From Candidatus Ferrigenium bremense (GTDB lineage Bacteria; Pseudomonadota; Gammaproteobacteria; Burkholderiales; Gallionellaceae), in NCBI GenBank assembly GCA_019449635.1, contig JAGRPI010000030.1:1-64000 (forward strand): a stretch of DNA of 64,000 nucleotides, in the 5' to 3' direction. Positions 50,006 to 59,959 of the stretch are shown piece after piece (position 1 is the stretch's first letter; every line of letters starts with the position of its first letter). The position numbers and the translations under genes are program-made. The notes beneath the pieces were generated by a model. That model saw nothing but the letters and a program-made list of their open reading frames with translations. It searched no databases and was not told where the DNA came from.

Positions 50006-50317
50006 TCAGAACAGCGAATCTTGTTCGGCTAGTGCCTGGTCGATCGCCGCCTGCATGGAATCGATTCTACGCTTAAAATCGGCGACGTCAAAACCGCGTC
50101 CGATTTTCACGGAAAGCAGTTCGTGGGTGATGTTGAGCGCGGCCATCAGGGCGATGCGCTCGACGCTGGCGATCTTGCCGGCATCGCGGATCTCGCGCAT
50201 TTTTTTGTCGAGGTAGGCAACGGCATCGAGCAGTTCGCCGCGTTCCTCTTCGGGGCAGGCAACGCGCAATTCCCGGTCGAGAAGCTTGATATCCAGCGTT
50301 TTGGTGGCGCCGCTCAT
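50006..50317 (-). CDS. zapA: Cell division protein ZapA
   Basis: This 103-residue protein reads LDIKLLDRELRVACPEEERGELLDAVAYLDKKMREIRDAG and IALMAALNITHELL, the ZapA family. It binds FtsZ and promotes ring assembly. It overlaps the zapB-like gene before it by 4 nt and is followed at once by 6S RNA, a classic arrangement. Confidence 0.93.
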   Translation of the reverse strand: MSGATKTLDIKLLDRELRVACPEEERGELLDAVAYLDKKMREIRDAGKIASVERIALMAALNITHELLSVKIGRGFDVADFKRRIDSMQAAIDQALAEQDSLF

Positions 50318-50514
50318 GTTTGTTCTTCAGGAAGGGTAAGCAGTAATTTTTCCAAACGCGCTTTTGCGCTTTCCACTTTGTCGCTGCATTGCCGGTTGCT
50401 GCTGAGCGCATGCGCCAGTTCCTGGCGCAACTGGTGGTTTTCCGCACGCAGCTTGCCGCTCACCTGTATCAGCTGCGCAAGTTTGCCTTCCAGTGCGTTC
50501 AATTCGTTTTCCAT
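50314..50514 (-). CDS. ZapB-like coiled-coil protein
   Basis: This 66-residue, almost wholly helical protein has heptad-type spacing (L-x-x-L-E-x-x-L, Q-L-I, L-R-A-E-N-H-Q-L-R-Q-E-L). Its ATG at 50514 follows a GGAAA-poor region, but the overlap with zapA (ATGA) supports it. Small coiled-coil genes before zapA in betaproteobacteria are usually annotated TIGR02449 or ZapB-like; a direct division role is inferred. Confidence 0.75.
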   Translation of the reverse strand: MENELNALEGKLAQLIQVSGKLRAENHQLRQELAHALSSNRQCSDKVESAKARLEKLLLTLPEEQT

Positions 50515-50640
50515 AGACTGACTATAATTTGGAAAGTGCTGATAAGTCAAATGGTAAGCCGAAGTTCTGAAAGCGATTTGTGATTTTTTGCCAAAGACTT
50601 TTGCTTGCGTTTGCTGCGCTTGTGTTAGAGTGCGCGCTGC

Positions 50641-50825
50641 TTTGAGGTTCTCGCCTGCTTGCAGGCGAGTTAAACGGGAAACAGGTGAGGGATACAACCC
50701 GATGCCTGTGCTGCCCCCGCAACGGTAAGCGAGTGCGGATTTGCCAGTATGCCACTGTGAGCGATCATGGGAAGGCGGCAGATCAAGACTTGCGAGCCCG
50801 GAGACCGGCCCTGGAGCAAAGGTAA
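50641..50825 (+). promoter_or_regulatory. Adenosylcobalamin riboswitch
   Basis: The leader holds GCTGCCCCCGCAACGGTAA at 50710-50728 and the B12 box AGCCCGGAGACCGGCC at 50795-50810, with a P2-type stem TCGCCTGC-TT-GCAGGCGA near 50651-50668. These are the conserved parts of the AdoCbl riboswitch. It precedes btuB by about 130 nt; an imperfect hairpin between ATGCTGCGGGT (50832-50842) and ACCCGCCGCAT (50889-50899) may be the expression platform. High AdoCbl is expected to turn off the operon. Confidence 0.93.
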
Positions 50826-50954
50826 CAGGAGATGCTGCGGGTGGCGCATCGGAAATGAACAGTTACGCCGTTCAGCCTCTGCTTTTCTACCCGCCGCATT
50901 TCCTGAATTTGATCTTCCAACGGGGACGCTTGGAAATTTTCAGGAGCACTTCAA

Positions 50955-52784
50955 ATGAAATATAAACTGTCTGCCGCACTGCTCAGCGCGGCGTGCACCC
51001 CTGCTTACGCAGTCATCAACGAAACCTTGCCGGATATAGTTGTCACCGCCACGCGCACCGCGCAATCCGCCGATGCAACCCTGGCTTCCGTTTCCATCAT
51101 CACCCGTCAGGATATAGCCCGCTCGCAAGCGCAATCCCTGCCGGATGTGCTGCGCGGTGTGGCCGGCCTGACCATCAGCAATAGCGGTGGTGCGGGCAAG
51201 GCGACTTCGGTGCATTTGCGCGGCACCAACGCCGACCACATACTGGTGCTGGTAGACGGCATCAAGGTCGGCTCGGCAACGACCGGCACGGCATCGTTCC
51301 AGGATATTCCCGTGGCGCAAATCGAGCGCATCGAAATCGTGCGCGGCCCGCGCACCAGCCTGTACGGCTCGGAAGCGATCGGCGGCGTGATCCAGATTTT
51401 CACGCGCAAGGGCGGCGGCGCGCTGACACCTTCGTTCAGCGCGACGGCGGGGAGTTATGGCACGTTCAATAGCATGTTCGGTTTGAGCGGCGGCGGGGAG
51501 CAAGGCTGGTTCAACACCAAACTCAATCAGCAAGGCACTAGCGGCTTCAACGCCTGCCGCGGCAGTCTGGCGGCAGGTTGTTTTGTTAATGAGCCGGACA
51601 AGGACGGCTATCGCAATTTATCGTTGGGGCTGCGCGGCGGCTATCGCTTCGATAATGGCGTGACGGCTGATTTCAATGCGCTTCAGGCGAATGGCGCGAA
51701 CCAGTCGGACGGTAGCATCTTTGCGGGCAACGAGGCCAAATCGGTGCAGCAGGTGCTCGGCGGCAGCGCGTATTTCGCCGCTGCCGAACCGTGGCATGTG
51801 ACGCTGCGCGCCGGGCACAGCCGGGATGATTCCGACCTGTTCTTCAACGGCCTGCATATCGACCGCTACAACACGCAGCGCGACAATCTGACCTGGCAAA
51901 ATGATATCGTGCTGGATGACCGACAGCTGCTCAGCGCCGGACTGGACTACCAGCAGGATCGCATCGAAAGCCTGCGCGCCTATGCGCAAACCGCGCGCAG
52001 CAATCGCGCGCTGTTCGGGCAATATCAGGGAAGCTTCGGCGCGCACAGCCTACAGGTCAGTGCGCGCCGCGATGACAACCAGCAGTTCGGCGGGCACGAC
52101 ACTGCCGGTTTGGGCTACGGTTATGCGGTCAACGACACGCTGCGCCTGACGGCTTCCTATGGCACGGCGTTCAAGGCTCCGACCTTCAATCAACTGTACT
52201 ATCCGGGATTCGGCAGCGCGACGTTGCGTCCGGAGTTGTCACGCAGCTTCGAAGCAGGCGTGGGCGGGCATGAGGCGTCGTACAAGTGGTCGCTGCATGC
52301 CTATCAGACCGACATCACCGACCTGATCGGCTTCGATGCCAGCTTTACTCCCGTCAATATCAACACGGCGCGCCTGAAGGGCCTGGAAGGCCAGTTGCAA
52401 ACGCATCTGGCCGACTGGGACATCAACGGCACACTGACTCTGCAAGACCCGCGCCAGACTTCCGGCGCAAACCGGGGCAGGCTGCTGAATCGCCGCGCGA
52501 CGGAAACCATGCGCATCGAAGCGGCACATGGCTTTGGCGCATATCGTCTGGCCGGTTCGCTGTACGCGGAAGGCCGCCGCTTCGATGACCTCGCCAACAC
52601 CGCCACCAAACGTCTGGGCGGCTACGGTTTGCTCGACGTGCGCGCCGAATACCGCATTGCACGGGACTGGCAGGCGCAGGGGCGCATCGACAACCTGCTG
52701 GACAAGAAGTACGAGACCGCGCAGTTCTATAATCAGGCGGGGCGCGGGTTATACTTCACGCTGAATTATCAACCCAGAAACTGA
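50955..52784 (+). CDS. btuB: TonB-dependent vitamin B12 receptor
   Basis: This 609-residue outer membrane receptor has a signal peptide of about 19 residues, a TonB-box-like LPDIVVTATR soon after, a plug domain with RGTNADHILVLVDGIKVG and IERIEIVRGPRTSLYGSEAIGGVIQI, and a beta-barrel that ends with aromatic residues (YFTLNYQ). The barrel and plug fit BtuB. It imports cobalamin across the outer membrane using TonB energy. It is preceded by the riboswitch and AGGAG. Confidence 0.93.
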   Translation: MKYKLSAALLSAACTPAYAVINETLPDIVVTATRTAQSADATLASVSIITRQDIARSQAQSLPDVLRGVAGLTISNSGGAGKATSVHLRGTNADHILVLVDGIKVGSATTGTASFQDIPVAQIERIEIVRGPRTSLYGSEAIGGVIQIFTRKGGGALTPSFSATAGSYGTFNSMFGLSGGGEQGWFNTKLNQQGTSGFNACRGSLAAGCFVNEPDKDGYRNLSLGLRGGYRFDNGVTADFNALQANGANQSDGSIFAGNEAKSVQQVLGGSAYFAAAEPWHVTLRAGHSRDDSDLFFNGLHIDRYNTQRDNLTWQNDIVLDDRQLLSAGLDYQQDRIESLRAYAQTARSNRALFGQYQGSFGAHSLQVSARRDDNQQFGGHDTAGLGYGYAVNDTLRLTASYGTAFKAPTFNQLYYPGFGSATLRPELSRSFEAGVGGHEASYKWSLHAYQTDITDLIGFDASFTPVNINTARLKGLEGQLQTHLADWDINGTLTLQDPRQTSGANRGRLLNRRATETMRIEAAHGFGAYRLAGSLYAEGRRFDDLANTATKRLGGYGLLDVRAEYRIARDWQAQGRIDNLLDKKYETAQFYNQAGRGLYFTLNYQPRN

Positions 52785-52841
52785 TCAAGTAGTCGCAGTG
52801 AATTTTCAAGTGTCAATTTTTATAATTTTAAGGAGTGCAAC

Positions 52842-53408
52842 ATGAAACTGTTATCCCAACGTCCGGTGTTGATTGGTTTGATCTTGGCCATCTTGATGGC
52901 GGCCACGCGTATGCATCATTTCGGCAGCGCGCTGCATTTGCCGGATGCTTCACTGGCGGTGTTCCTGCTGGCCGGTTTCTTTATCGCCGGCCCTCTGTTA
53001 CTTGTCGGGTTGCTGCTCGAAGCGGCTGCGCTGGATTACGTGGCGATTGCCCACCTGGGCGTGAGCGATTATTGCGTGACGCCCGCATACTGGTTTTTGA
53101 TTCCGACCTATGCGGTATTGTGGTTGGCGGGCCGCTACTATGCGCGCATCCATCAATACAGCCTGCGCAGCCTGGGCATATTTGCCGGCCTTGCGGTCGC
53201 TGCGCTGAGCGCGGCGTTCCTGGTTTCCAATGGCGCGTTCTATCTGTTCTCGGAACGCTACCCGGCCATGGGCATGGCCGAATACGCCGCGCGCGTGGCG
53301 CAATACTATTCCCAGTATCTGGCCGGCGGCCTGCTGTATCTGGTGTGCGCAGCCGCGTTATATGCGGTACTGACCGCGCGCGCACCGGCCGCTGCCAAAG
53401 CCGAATAA
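52842..53408 (+). CDS. btuM: BtuM-type vitamin B12 transporter (solitary ECF S component)
   Basis: This 188-residue membrane protein has about six hydrophobic helices and the motif SDYCVTPAYWFLIPTYA. Cys78 corresponds to the cysteine that Thiobacillus denitrificans BtuM uses to coordinate cobalamin cobalt and remove its upper ligand. The conserved RMHHFG at 23-28 also fits. BtuM works without an ECF ATPase in its known example, and none is seen here, nor are BtuC, BtuD or BtuF. It ends one base before cobO begins. Confidence 0.85.
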   Translation: MKLLSQRPVLIGLILAILMAATRMHHFGSALHLPDASLAVFLLAGFFIAGPLLLVGLLLEAAALDYVAIAHLGVSDYCVTPAYWFLIPTYAVLWLAGRYYARIHQYSLRSLGIFAGLAVAALSAAFLVSNGAFYLFSERYPAMGMAEYAARVAQYYSQYLAGGLLYLVCAAALYAVLTARAPAAAKAE

Positions 53409-54016
53409 TGAGCGACAAGAACGCCGCGGACGAGCGGCACCGCGTCCGCGCGCAGCACCACAAGGAAGTGGTGGATGCGAAGATCGCCCGCGCCACCGAA
53501 AGCCGCGGCGTGGTGCTGGTGCACACCGGCAACGGCAAGGGCAAGAGCAGCGCGGCCTTCGGCATGGTCGCGCGCGCCCTCGGGCACAACATGCGCGTCG
53601 GCGTGGTGCAATTCATCAAAGGCAGTTTTTCTACCGGCGAGGAAGCGTTCTTTCGCCGCTTTCCCGAAGTCGAGTATCACGTGATGGGCGAAGGCTTTAC
53701 CTGGGAAACCCAGGACAAGCAGCGCGACATTGCCTCGGCGCAAGCCGCATGGGATATGGCTTGCAGCATGTTGCGCAACCCGGACATTGCGCTGGTGGTG
53801 CTGGATGAGATCAACATCGCGTTGAAGCTCAATTACCTGCAAATCGAGCAAGTGCTGGAAGCGCTGCGCAACCGTCCGGCAATGCAGCATGTGGTATTGA
53901 CTGGCCGCGCTGCGCCCGACGCGCTGATCGAATACGCCGACACTGTCACCGAAATGCGCCCGGTCAAACATGCGTTCGATGCGGGCGTCTGCGCGCAGCC
54001 GGGCGTCGAGCTGTAA
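53408..54016 (+). CDS. cobO: Cob(I)yrinic acid a,c-diamide adenosyltransferase
   Basis: This 202-residue protein has P-loop HTGNGKGKSSAAFG near residue 38, then GVVQFIKG, VLDEINIALKLNYL and VVLTGRAAPDALIEYADTVTEM, all typical of CobO/BtuR. It adds the 5'-deoxyadenosyl group to the cobalt of corrinoids. The ATG at 53408 overlaps the btuM stop by one base; an open frame continues upstream inside btuM but has no coding basis. Confidence 0.95.
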   Translation: MSDKNAADERHRVRAQHHKEVVDAKIARATESRGVVLVHTGNGKGKSSAAFGMVARALGHNMRVGVVQFIKGSFSTGEEAFFRRFPEVEYHVMGEGFTWETQDKQRDIASAQAAWDMACSMLRNPDIALVVLDEINIALKLNYLQIEQVLEALRNRPAMQHVVLTGRAAPDALIEYADTVTEMRPVKHAFDAGVCAQPGVEL

Positions 54017-54081
54017 CAGCCAGGCGAATTTCCCATGATCTTCCCGAACGCCATTGTTGCGGCAGCATCCTTCGCTGGCCG

Positions 54082-55059
54082 ATGATGCCGCTACCATTTT
54101 TCAATCACCTGGAAGTGCCGCTGATGATATTGACGGCGGTGTTGTTTGACCGCTTGCTGGGTGAGCCGCGCCGTTTTCATCCGCTGGCGGGTTTTGGCCG
54201 GCTGGCGCGATGGGTTGAAAAAATATTTTATGGGCCCGGGGATTATGAATCCGGGGATGCCGCTCCTGCCGTGCGCTACTTGCGCGGCATCGTCTCAGTG
54301 TGCGCGTTGCTGATTCCGTTCGTGCTGCTCGCGGCGATGCTGCAACAATCCGCCATTTTCGGAATGCTGTTTTCCATCGTGCTGCTGTATTTCGCGATCG
54401 CACCGCGCAGCCTGCGCGAACATGCCGAGCAGGTGGTCGCCGCCTTTTCCGCCGGAGGCCTGCCGGATGCGCGCCGGCAAGTGGGCTTGATGGTCAGCCG
54501 CGATACCAGTCAGCTGGATGAGTCCGGCATCTCGCGCGCCGCAGTCGAATCGGTGCTGGAAAACGGCAATGATGCGATCTTCGCCGCGTTGTTCTGGTTC
54601 GTGCTGGCGGGTGCGCCCGGTGTGCTGCTGTATCGTTTGAGCAATACGCTGGATGCGATGTGGGGCTACCGCAATGCGCGCTATAACTGTTTCGGATGGG
54701 CTGCGGCGCGTTTGGACGACGTATTGAATTTCATCCCGGCGCGCCTGACCGCGTTGAGTTACGCGTTACTGGGGCATACTCGCAGTGCGCTGTCTTGCTG
54801 GCGGCAACAGGCCGCAGCCTGGGAAAGCCCGAACGCCGGGCCGGTGATGGCTGCCGGAGCGGGGGCGTTGCGCGTGCGGCTCGGCGGCGCGGCAATTTAT
54901 CACGGCGAATCGGAACAGCGCCCGCTGCTGGGCTGCGGCATGGCGGCAGGCGCGGCGGACATTGCGCGCGCCGTGCGGCTGGTGCGCCATACTTTGTATG
55001 CTTGGCTGATTGTCATTACCCTGGTGACGTTGCTGGTAGCTGGGTGGCAACATGCTTGA
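54082..55059 (+). CDS. cbiB: Adenosylcobinamide-phosphate synthase
   Basis: This 325-residue membrane protein has FDRLLGEPRRFHPLAGFG near residue 22, VGLMVSRDTSQLDESGISRAAVESVLEN, and ALDDVLNFIPARLTAL, the CbiB/CobD signature. It joins adenosylcobyric acid with (R)-1-amino-2-propanol phosphate. It overlaps the threonine-phosphate decarboxylase gene by 8 nt. A double ATG at the start and a weaker ribosome-binding site leave a small doubt on the exact start. Confidence 0.93.
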   Translation: MMPLPFFNHLEVPLMILTAVLFDRLLGEPRRFHPLAGFGRLARWVEKIFYGPGDYESGDAAPAVRYLRGIVSVCALLIPFVLLAAMLQQSAIFGMLFSIVLLYFAIAPRSLREHAEQVVAAFSAGGLPDARRQVGLMVSRDTSQLDESGISRAAVESVLENGNDAIFAALFWFVLAGAPGVLLYRLSNTLDAMWGYRNARYNCFGWAAARLDDVLNFIPARLTALSYALLGHTRSALSCWRQQAAAWESPNAGPVMAAGAGALRVRLGGAAIYHGESEQRPLLGCGMAAGAADIARAVRLVRHTLYAWLIVITLVTLLVAGWQHA

Positions 55060-56155
55060 GCACGGCGGACGGCTGCGCCACGCCTCGCGGCAATATGGAA
55101 TAGCCGAAGCGGACTGGCTGGATTTGTCCACCGGCATCAATCCGCTTGGCTGGCCGGTGCCCGTCGTGCCGAACGAGGTTTGGCAACGCCTGCCGCAGGA
55201 TGACGACGAGCTGAACGCCGCCGCGCAAGACTATTACGGCACATCGCAATTGCTGGCGGTGGCGGGTTCGCAGGCGGCTATTCAAGCCTTGCCGATGTTA
55301 CGCCCGCCAGCGCAAGTGGCAATCGTCGCGCCCAGTTACGCGGAACACGCGCACGCCTGGCAGCGCCACGGCCATCAGGTTGTCAGCGTGCCTGCGGCAG
55401 AGATTCTGCAAGCCGGCGCGACCGTGCAAGTCGCGGTCGTCGTCAACCCGAACAATCCCACCGGTAATTTTTTTCGTCGGGAAGAATTGCTGGATCTGCA
55501 TGCGCAACTGGCGGCGCGCGGCGGCTGGCTGGTGGTGGACGAGGCGTTCATGGATGCCTCGCCCGAGCACAGTCTCGCGTCGGCCTGCCCGCGCCCCGGT
55601 TTGATCGTGCTGCGCTCGTTGGGAAAATTTTTCGGCCTGGCCGGTGCGCGGGTCGGCTTCGTGTTGGCGGAAGAAAATGTGCTGCGGCCGCTTGCCGAGT
55701 TGCTGGGGCCGTGGCCGATTGCCGCGCCGTCGCGCTACGTGGCGACACTGGCGTTGCGCGATACGGCCTGGCAAGACGCAACGCGCAAGGCCCTGTCGCT
55801 GGCGGCACAACGCCTGGCGGAATTGATGAGCACGCAAGGCTTGCCGCCGAGTGGCGGCGGCAGCCTGTTTCAATGGGTGTGCTGCGTATCTGCCGCGAGC
55901 GTGCATCAGCATCTGGCGCAACAGGGCATCCTGACGCGTTTGTTCGATACGCCGCCCAGTGTACGTTTCGGCTTGCCGTGCGATGAGGCGCAATGGTCGC
56001 GTCTGGCTGAAGCATTAACGCAAATCTCGCGCAGCGAGACCGCGTCCCTCTCTCCCGCAAGCGGGAGAGAGTTAGGAGAGAGGGAAACGGGCATGGCGGG
56101 TTTCACTCTCAGGGATGGTTGCTTGCCATGCTCGTTAAGCGGGATGAAACGATGA
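55052..56155 (+). CDS. cobD: L-threonine-phosphate decarboxylase
   Basis: This 367-residue PLP-dependent enzyme of the aminotransferase I/II fold has [18 protein letters not shown] and the PLP lysine in [16 protein letters not shown]. It decarboxylates L-threonine O-3-phosphate to aminopropanol phosphate, the substrate for CbiB encoded just before it. The last 40 or so residues (from [14 protein letters not shown]) come from a CTCTCTCCCGCAAGCGGGAGAGAG-type repeat, so the natural C-terminus is extended. It overlaps cobQ by 4 nt. Confidence 0.9.
   Translation: MLEHGGRLRHASRQYGIAEADWLDLSTGINPLGWPVPVVPNEVWQRLPQDDDELNAAAQDYYGTSQLLAVAGSQAAIQALPMLRPPAQVAIVAPSYAEHAHAWQRHGHQVVSVPAAEILQAGATVQVAVVVNPNNPTGNFFRREELLDLHAQLAARGGWLVVDEAFMDASPEHSLASACPRPGLIVLRSLGKFFGLAGARVGFVLAEENVLRPLAELLGPWPIAAPSRYVATLALRDTAWQDATRKALSLAAQRLAELMSTQGLPPSGGGSLFQWVCCVSAASVHQHLAQQGILTRLFDTPPSVRFGLPCDEAQWSRLAEALTQISRSETASLSPASGRELGERETGMAGFTLRDGCLPCSLSGMKR
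56044..56084. repeat. CTCTCCCGC-type hairpin repeat at the 3' end of cobD
   Basis: CTCTCTCCCGC and GCGGGAGAGAG form an 11-bp inverted repeat around two bases at about 56048-56071, followed by TTAGGAGAGAGGG. It is read in frame and adds a polar tail to CobD. Confidence 0.75.
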
Positions 56156-57741
56156 CTGCGCGGACGGTGATGGTGCAGGGCACCACCTCCGATGCCGGCA
56201 AGAGCACATTGGTCGCGGCTTTGTGCCGCTGGCTGGTGCGGCAGGAAGTGCGTGTCGCGCCGTTCAAGCCGCAGAACATGGCATTGAACAGTGCGGTGAC
56301 CGGCGACGGCGGCGAGATCGGGCGCGCGCAGGCGGTGCAGGCGCAAGCCGCGCGCCTTGCGCCGCACACCGACATGAATCCGGTGCTGCTCAAACCGAAC
56401 AGCGATACCGGCGCGCAGGTCATCATTCACGGGCATGCCATCGGCAATATGGAAGCGCTGGAATATCACACCTATAAAAACACGGCGCGCGTAGCGGTGC
56501 TGGAATCGCATCGACGCCTGTCCGCGCAATATTCCGTGGTAGTGGTCGAGGGCGCGGGTAGTCCCGCAGAAATCAATCTGCGCGCGGGCGACATCGCCAA
56601 CATGGGCTTTGCCGAAGCGGTGGATTGCCCGGTGATCCTGATCGCCGATATCGACCGAGGCGGTGTGTTCGCCCATCTGGTCGGCACGCTGGCGTTGCTC
56701 TCACCCAGCGAACAGGCGCGCGTGGCCGGTTTCGTCATCAATCGTTTTCGCGGCGATCTGGCCTTGTTGCAGCCCGGCCTGGATTGGCTGGAGCAGCAAA
56801 CCGGCAAGCCGGTGATCGGCGTACTGCCTTATCTGCGCGACCTGCATGTGGAGGCGGAAGATGCAGTGCCAGTCGGCATCTCCGCCCAACGGCCCTCGCT
56901 ACAACCCTCTGATAAAACCTTTAGCCATTCGATTAAGTCGCCCAGAGACGGCGATCAAGTCGCTGGTTATCCCGCCTGCGGAGGAGGGGGGGGGAAGCTG
57001 CGCGTGATCGTGCCGGTGCTACCGCACATCAGCAACCATACCGACTTCGATCCGCTGCGCCTGCACCCGCAAATCGAATTCAGTTTTGTCGCGCTGGGCG
57101 AGGCTATTCCCGCCGCCGATCTGATCATCCTGCCGGGCAGCAAGGCGGTGCGCAACGACCTGGCCAGCCTGCGCGAGGCAGGCTGGGAAGCCGCGATACA
57201 GCGGCATCTGCGTTACGGCGGCAAGCTCATCGGCATCTGCGGCGGCTTGCAGATGCTGGGGCAGTCCATTCACGACCCGCTTGGCCTGGAAGGCGAAGCC
57301 GGCAGCAGTACCGGGCTGGGCTTGCTGGAACTAAGCACCACGCTGCAAGCAGAAAAACAACTGCGCAATGTGCGCGGCACGCTGATGCTGAAAGGCGCGC
57401 CGGTGTCGGGCTACGAGATACATGCCGGGGTTTCGGCGGGCCGTGCGCTGCAGCATCCGGCAGTGCAGCTTGAGCACGGTGCAGACGGGGCAATTTCACC
57501 AGATGGAACAATCTCCAGCGACGGGCAAATTCTCGCCACCTATCTGCACGGCCTGTTTGAATCATGTGCCGCGACCGACGCGCTGTTGCGCTGGGCCGGG
57601 CTGGGCGAGGCGGCAACGCCGGATTATCGTGCGCGCCGCGAAGCCGACCTGGAGCGGCTCGCCGATGCGGTGGAGCAATATCTGGATACCGCGCAGTTGC
57701 GGGAATTATTTGCTTTGGAAGAGATGCCATGCGCGAACTGA
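56152..57741 (+). CDS. cobQ: Cobyric acid synthase
   Basis: This 529-residue protein has the N-terminal P-loop [27 protein letters not shown], and GSPAEINLR, then a C-terminal class I glutaminase with [10 protein letters not shown] (Cys nucleophile) and HGLFE. It amidates four carboxylates of adenosylcobyrinic diamide. Between residues 243 and 283 it carries an unusual Ser/Gly-rich stretch (including CGGGGGK) that is longer than expected in this linker. It overlaps cobD by 4 nt and cobU by 13 nt. Confidence 0.94.
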   Translation: MTARTVMVQGTTSDAGKSTLVAALCRWLVRQEVRVAPFKPQNMALNSAVTGDGGEIGRAQAVQAQAARLAPHTDMNPVLLKPNSDTGAQVIIHGHAIGNMEALEYHTYKNTARVAVLESHRRLSAQYSVVVVEGAGSPAEINLRAGDIANMGFAEAVDCPVILIADIDRGGVFAHLVGTLALLSPSEQARVAGFVINRFRGDLALLQPGLDWLEQQTGKPVIGVLPYLRDLHVEAEDAVPVGISAQRPSLQPSDKTFSHSIKSPRDGDQVAGYPACGGGGGKLRVIVPVLPHISNHTDFDPLRLHPQIEFSFVALGEAIPAADLIILPGSKAVRNDLASLREAGWEAAIQRHLRYGGKLIGICGGLQMLGQSIHDPLGLEGEAGSSTGLGLLELSTTLQAEKQLRNVRGTLMLKGAPVSGYEIHAGVSAGRALQHPAVQLEHGADGAISPDGTISSDGQILATYLHGLFESCAATDALLRWAGLGEAATPDYRARREADLERLADAVEQYLDTAQLRELFALEEMPCAN

Positions 57742-58247
57742 TATTGGGCGGCGTGCGTTCCGGCAAAAGCCGCCTGGCGGAACAGCATGCGCTGGCCTCC
57801 GGTTTGCAGGTGGTCTATGTCGCCACCGCGCAGGTGCGTGATGCGGAGATGCAGCGGCGCGTGGCCGAACATCAGGCGCGCAGGTCGGATAGCTGGCTAT
57901 CGGTCGAGGCAGGCCAGAACCTGGCCGAAGTCCTTCAGCGGGAGGCAGCAGCGCAGCGTTGCGTGCTGGTGGATTGCCTGACGTTATGGCTGACGCAGCT
58001 GCTGTGCGATGCAAGCGAACAGGAGCTGCGCCGCGAGTGTGCCGCTCTGCTGGAAGTGCTGCCGCGCTTGCCCGGACAGATCATTCTGGTCAGCAACGAA
58101 ACCAATATGGGCATCGTGCCGCTCGGTGAATTGTCGCGCCGTTATTGCGACGAGGCGGGGCGGCTGCATCAGCAATTAGCCGCATTGTGCGAGCGGGTGA
58201 TTTTAATGGTGGCGGGTTTGCCGCTGGCGGTAAAAAAAGAACAGTAG
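57729..58247 (+). CDS. cobU: Adenosylcobinamide kinase / guanylyltransferase
   Basis: This 172-residue protein has the P-loop [15 protein letters not shown] at the very start, [14 protein letters not shown]-x-x-x-H-x-x-R region as [10 protein letters not shown], and [13 protein letters not shown] and [24 protein letters not shown]. This is CobU/CobP. It phosphorylates adenosylcobinamide and then attaches GMP. ATG 57729 lies inside the cobQ 3' end, which fits translational coupling. Confidence 0.95.
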   Translation: MRELILGGVRSGKSRLAEQHALASGLQVVYVATAQVRDAEMQRRVAEHQARRSDSWLSVEAGQNLAEVLQREAAAQRCVLVDCLTLWLTQLLCDASEQELRRECAALLEVLPRLPGQIILVSNETNMGIVPLGELSRRYCDEAGRLHQQLAALCERVILMVAGLPLAVKKEQ

Positions 58248-58302
58248 GGGCACGGCGCGTCGTGCCTTCTGCATCATGGAGTTAAATTGAACAGGAGTAA
58301 GC

Positions 58303-59355
58303 ATGAATACTAATTGGCTGGCACAACCCTGTGCCGTATTGAACGAATCATCGCGCACAGCGGCGCTGGCGCGGCAGGAGCAACTCACCAAGCCGCTCGG
58401 CTCACTGGGCAAGCTGGAAGCCATTGCGGTGCAATTGTCCGCGTTGCAGGGCACGGCCAAACCGCAGATGGAGCGCTTGCATATCAGCATATTTGCCGCC
58501 GACCATGGCGTGGCGGCAGAGGGCGTATCCGCCTTCCCGCAGGCTGTCACGGTGGAAATGGTGAAGAACTTTGCGCGCGGCGGTGCGGCGATCAGCGTGC
58601 TGGCGAAGCACTTAAATGCCACGCTGGAAGTCATCAATCTCGGCACGGTGTTGCCGGTCGAGCCATTGGCCAAGGTGCGCGATGAACGCATTGCCGCCGG
58701 CACGGCCAATTTTGCGCAGGACCCGGCGATGACCGAGGAACAGTTGGCGCAGGCGATGCAAGCCGGGCAAGCGGCGGCGTTGCGCGCAAAACAGGATGGC
58801 GCGCACCTGTTCATCGGTGGCGAAATGGGCATTGCCAACACCACCTCGGCAAGCGCCATCGCCTGCGCGCTGTTGCAGGAATCGCCGCAGCTGCTGGCGG
58901 GCCCCGGCACGGGACTGGACAGCAAAGGGGTGGCGCACAAGGCTGCGGTGATCCAGCGCGCGCTGGATTTGCACCGGGCCAACTTGGCGCAACCGCTGGA
59001 TGTGTTGCGCCATGTTGGCGGTTTCGAAATTGCGGCGTTGGCGGGCGCATATCTGGCCGCCGCGCAAAACGGCATGGCGGTGCTGGTGGACGGCTTCATC
59101 AGTACCGTGGCGGCACTGACCGCCGTGCGCATCCAGCCTGATGTGCGCAACTGGCTGTTGTTTGCGCACACTTCCGCCGAGCCGGGGCATCAGCGCGTGC
59201 TCACCGCACTCGACGCGCAACCCATGTTGCAGATCGGGATGCGGCTGGGCGAGGGCAGCGGCGCGGCTACGGCGGTGCCGCTGCTGCAACTGGCCTGCGC
59301 ATTGCATAACAACATGGCGACTTTTGCCGAAGCGCAGGTGTCGGGCAAACTGTAA
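58303..59355 (+). CDS. cobT: Nicotinate-nucleotide:dimethylbenzimidazole phosphoribosyltransferase
   Basis: This 350-residue protein carries [64 protein letters not shown] and [13 protein letters not shown], then [12 protein letters not shown] and [16 protein letters not shown], all CobT signatures. It makes alpha-ribazole phosphate from DMB and nicotinate mononucleotide. It follows cobU by 55 nt and overlaps cobC by one base. Confidence 0.96.
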   Translation: MNTNWLAQPCAVLNESSRTAALARQEQLTKPLGSLGKLEAIAVQLSALQGTAKPQMERLHISIFAADHGVAAEGVSAFPQAVTVEMVKNFARGGAAISVLAKHLNATLEVINLGTVLPVEPLAKVRDERIAAGTANFAQDPAMTEEQLAQAMQAGQAAALRAKQDGAHLFIGGEMGIANTTSASAIACALLQESPQLLAGPGTGLDSKGVAHKAAVIQRALDLHRANLAQPLDVLRHVGGFEIAALAGAYLAAAQNGMAVLVDGFISTVAALTAVRIQPDVRNWLLFAHTSAEPGHQRVLTALDAQPMLQIGMRLGEGSGAATAVPLLQLACALHNNMATFAEAQVSGKL

Positions 59356-59942
59356 TGTCCGGTCAACCGCAAATCTCTGATGGCCGTACTTGCATCGACC
59401 TGCTGCGCCACGGTGAAACGCGGGCAGGCAGCGTCTATCTGGGGCGCACTGACGCGCCGCTAAGCGAGCACGGCTGCCGGCAGATGGCGGAAGCTTTGCC
59501 GGACGCACCGCGCTACCACGCGGTACTGAGTTCGCCGTTGGCGCGTTGCGCGGTATTCGCACAAGATTACGCGCAACGGCATGGCTTGCCGCTGCATTTT
59601 GATGCGCGTTTTCAGGAGATAGATTTCGGCGCATGGGATGGGCGCAGTGCGGCGGAAATCGCCGCCGCCGATGCTGGCACGCTGGAAAATTTCTGGCGCG
59701 ATCCGGTTGTCTTTACGCCGCCGCAGGCGGAACCGCTGCTGTCATTCCAGGCGCGCGTGCTGGCGGCCTGGCAGGAATTACCCGCGCGCTATCCCGGCCA
59801 GCGCGTGCTGCTGGTTACGCACGGCGGGGTGATGCGCATCATTTTGTGCCATCTGCAACAGCGCCCGTTGACCGAGTTGCTCAGCCTGTCGGTGCCGCAC
59901 GCTGCGCTGCATCAGGCCGTTGTGGTACATGAACAGAAGTAA
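59355..59942 (+). CDS. cobC: Alpha-ribazole phosphatase (histidine phosphatase)
   Basis: This 195-residue protein has the phosphohistidine motif LLRHGET near residue 17, SSPLARCAVFAQ, F-x-E-I-D-F-G-A-W-D-G-R and LLVTHGGVMRII. It belongs to the histidine phosphatase superfamily and fits CobC, which removes the phosphate from alpha-ribazole phosphate. Its start overlaps the cobT stop. A general phosphoglycerate-mutase-like phosphatase is possible, but the operon setting favours CobC. Confidence 0.92.
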   Translation: MSGQPQISDGRTCIDLLRHGETRAGSVYLGRTDAPLSEHGCRQMAEALPDAPRYHAVLSSPLARCAVFAQDYAQRHGLPLHFDARFQEIDFGAWDGRSAAEIAAADAGTLENFWRDPVVFTPPQAEPLLSFQARVLAAWQELPARYPGQRVLLVTHGGVMRIILCHLQQRPLTELLSLSVPHAALHQAVVVHEQK

Positions 59943-59959
59943 ACCGCACAGGCCTCAGC

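Noticed and set aside
52835..53407. Upstream extension of the cobO frame inside btuM
   Set aside because: The extension has no CobO similarity, while the other phase encodes BtuM with its conserved cysteine motif.
58248..58290. GC-rich short hairpin (GGCACGGCGCGTCGTGCC) after cobU
   Set aside because: It forms a hairpin but has no T-run and lies inside an operon with co-directional genes, so I did not call it a terminator.
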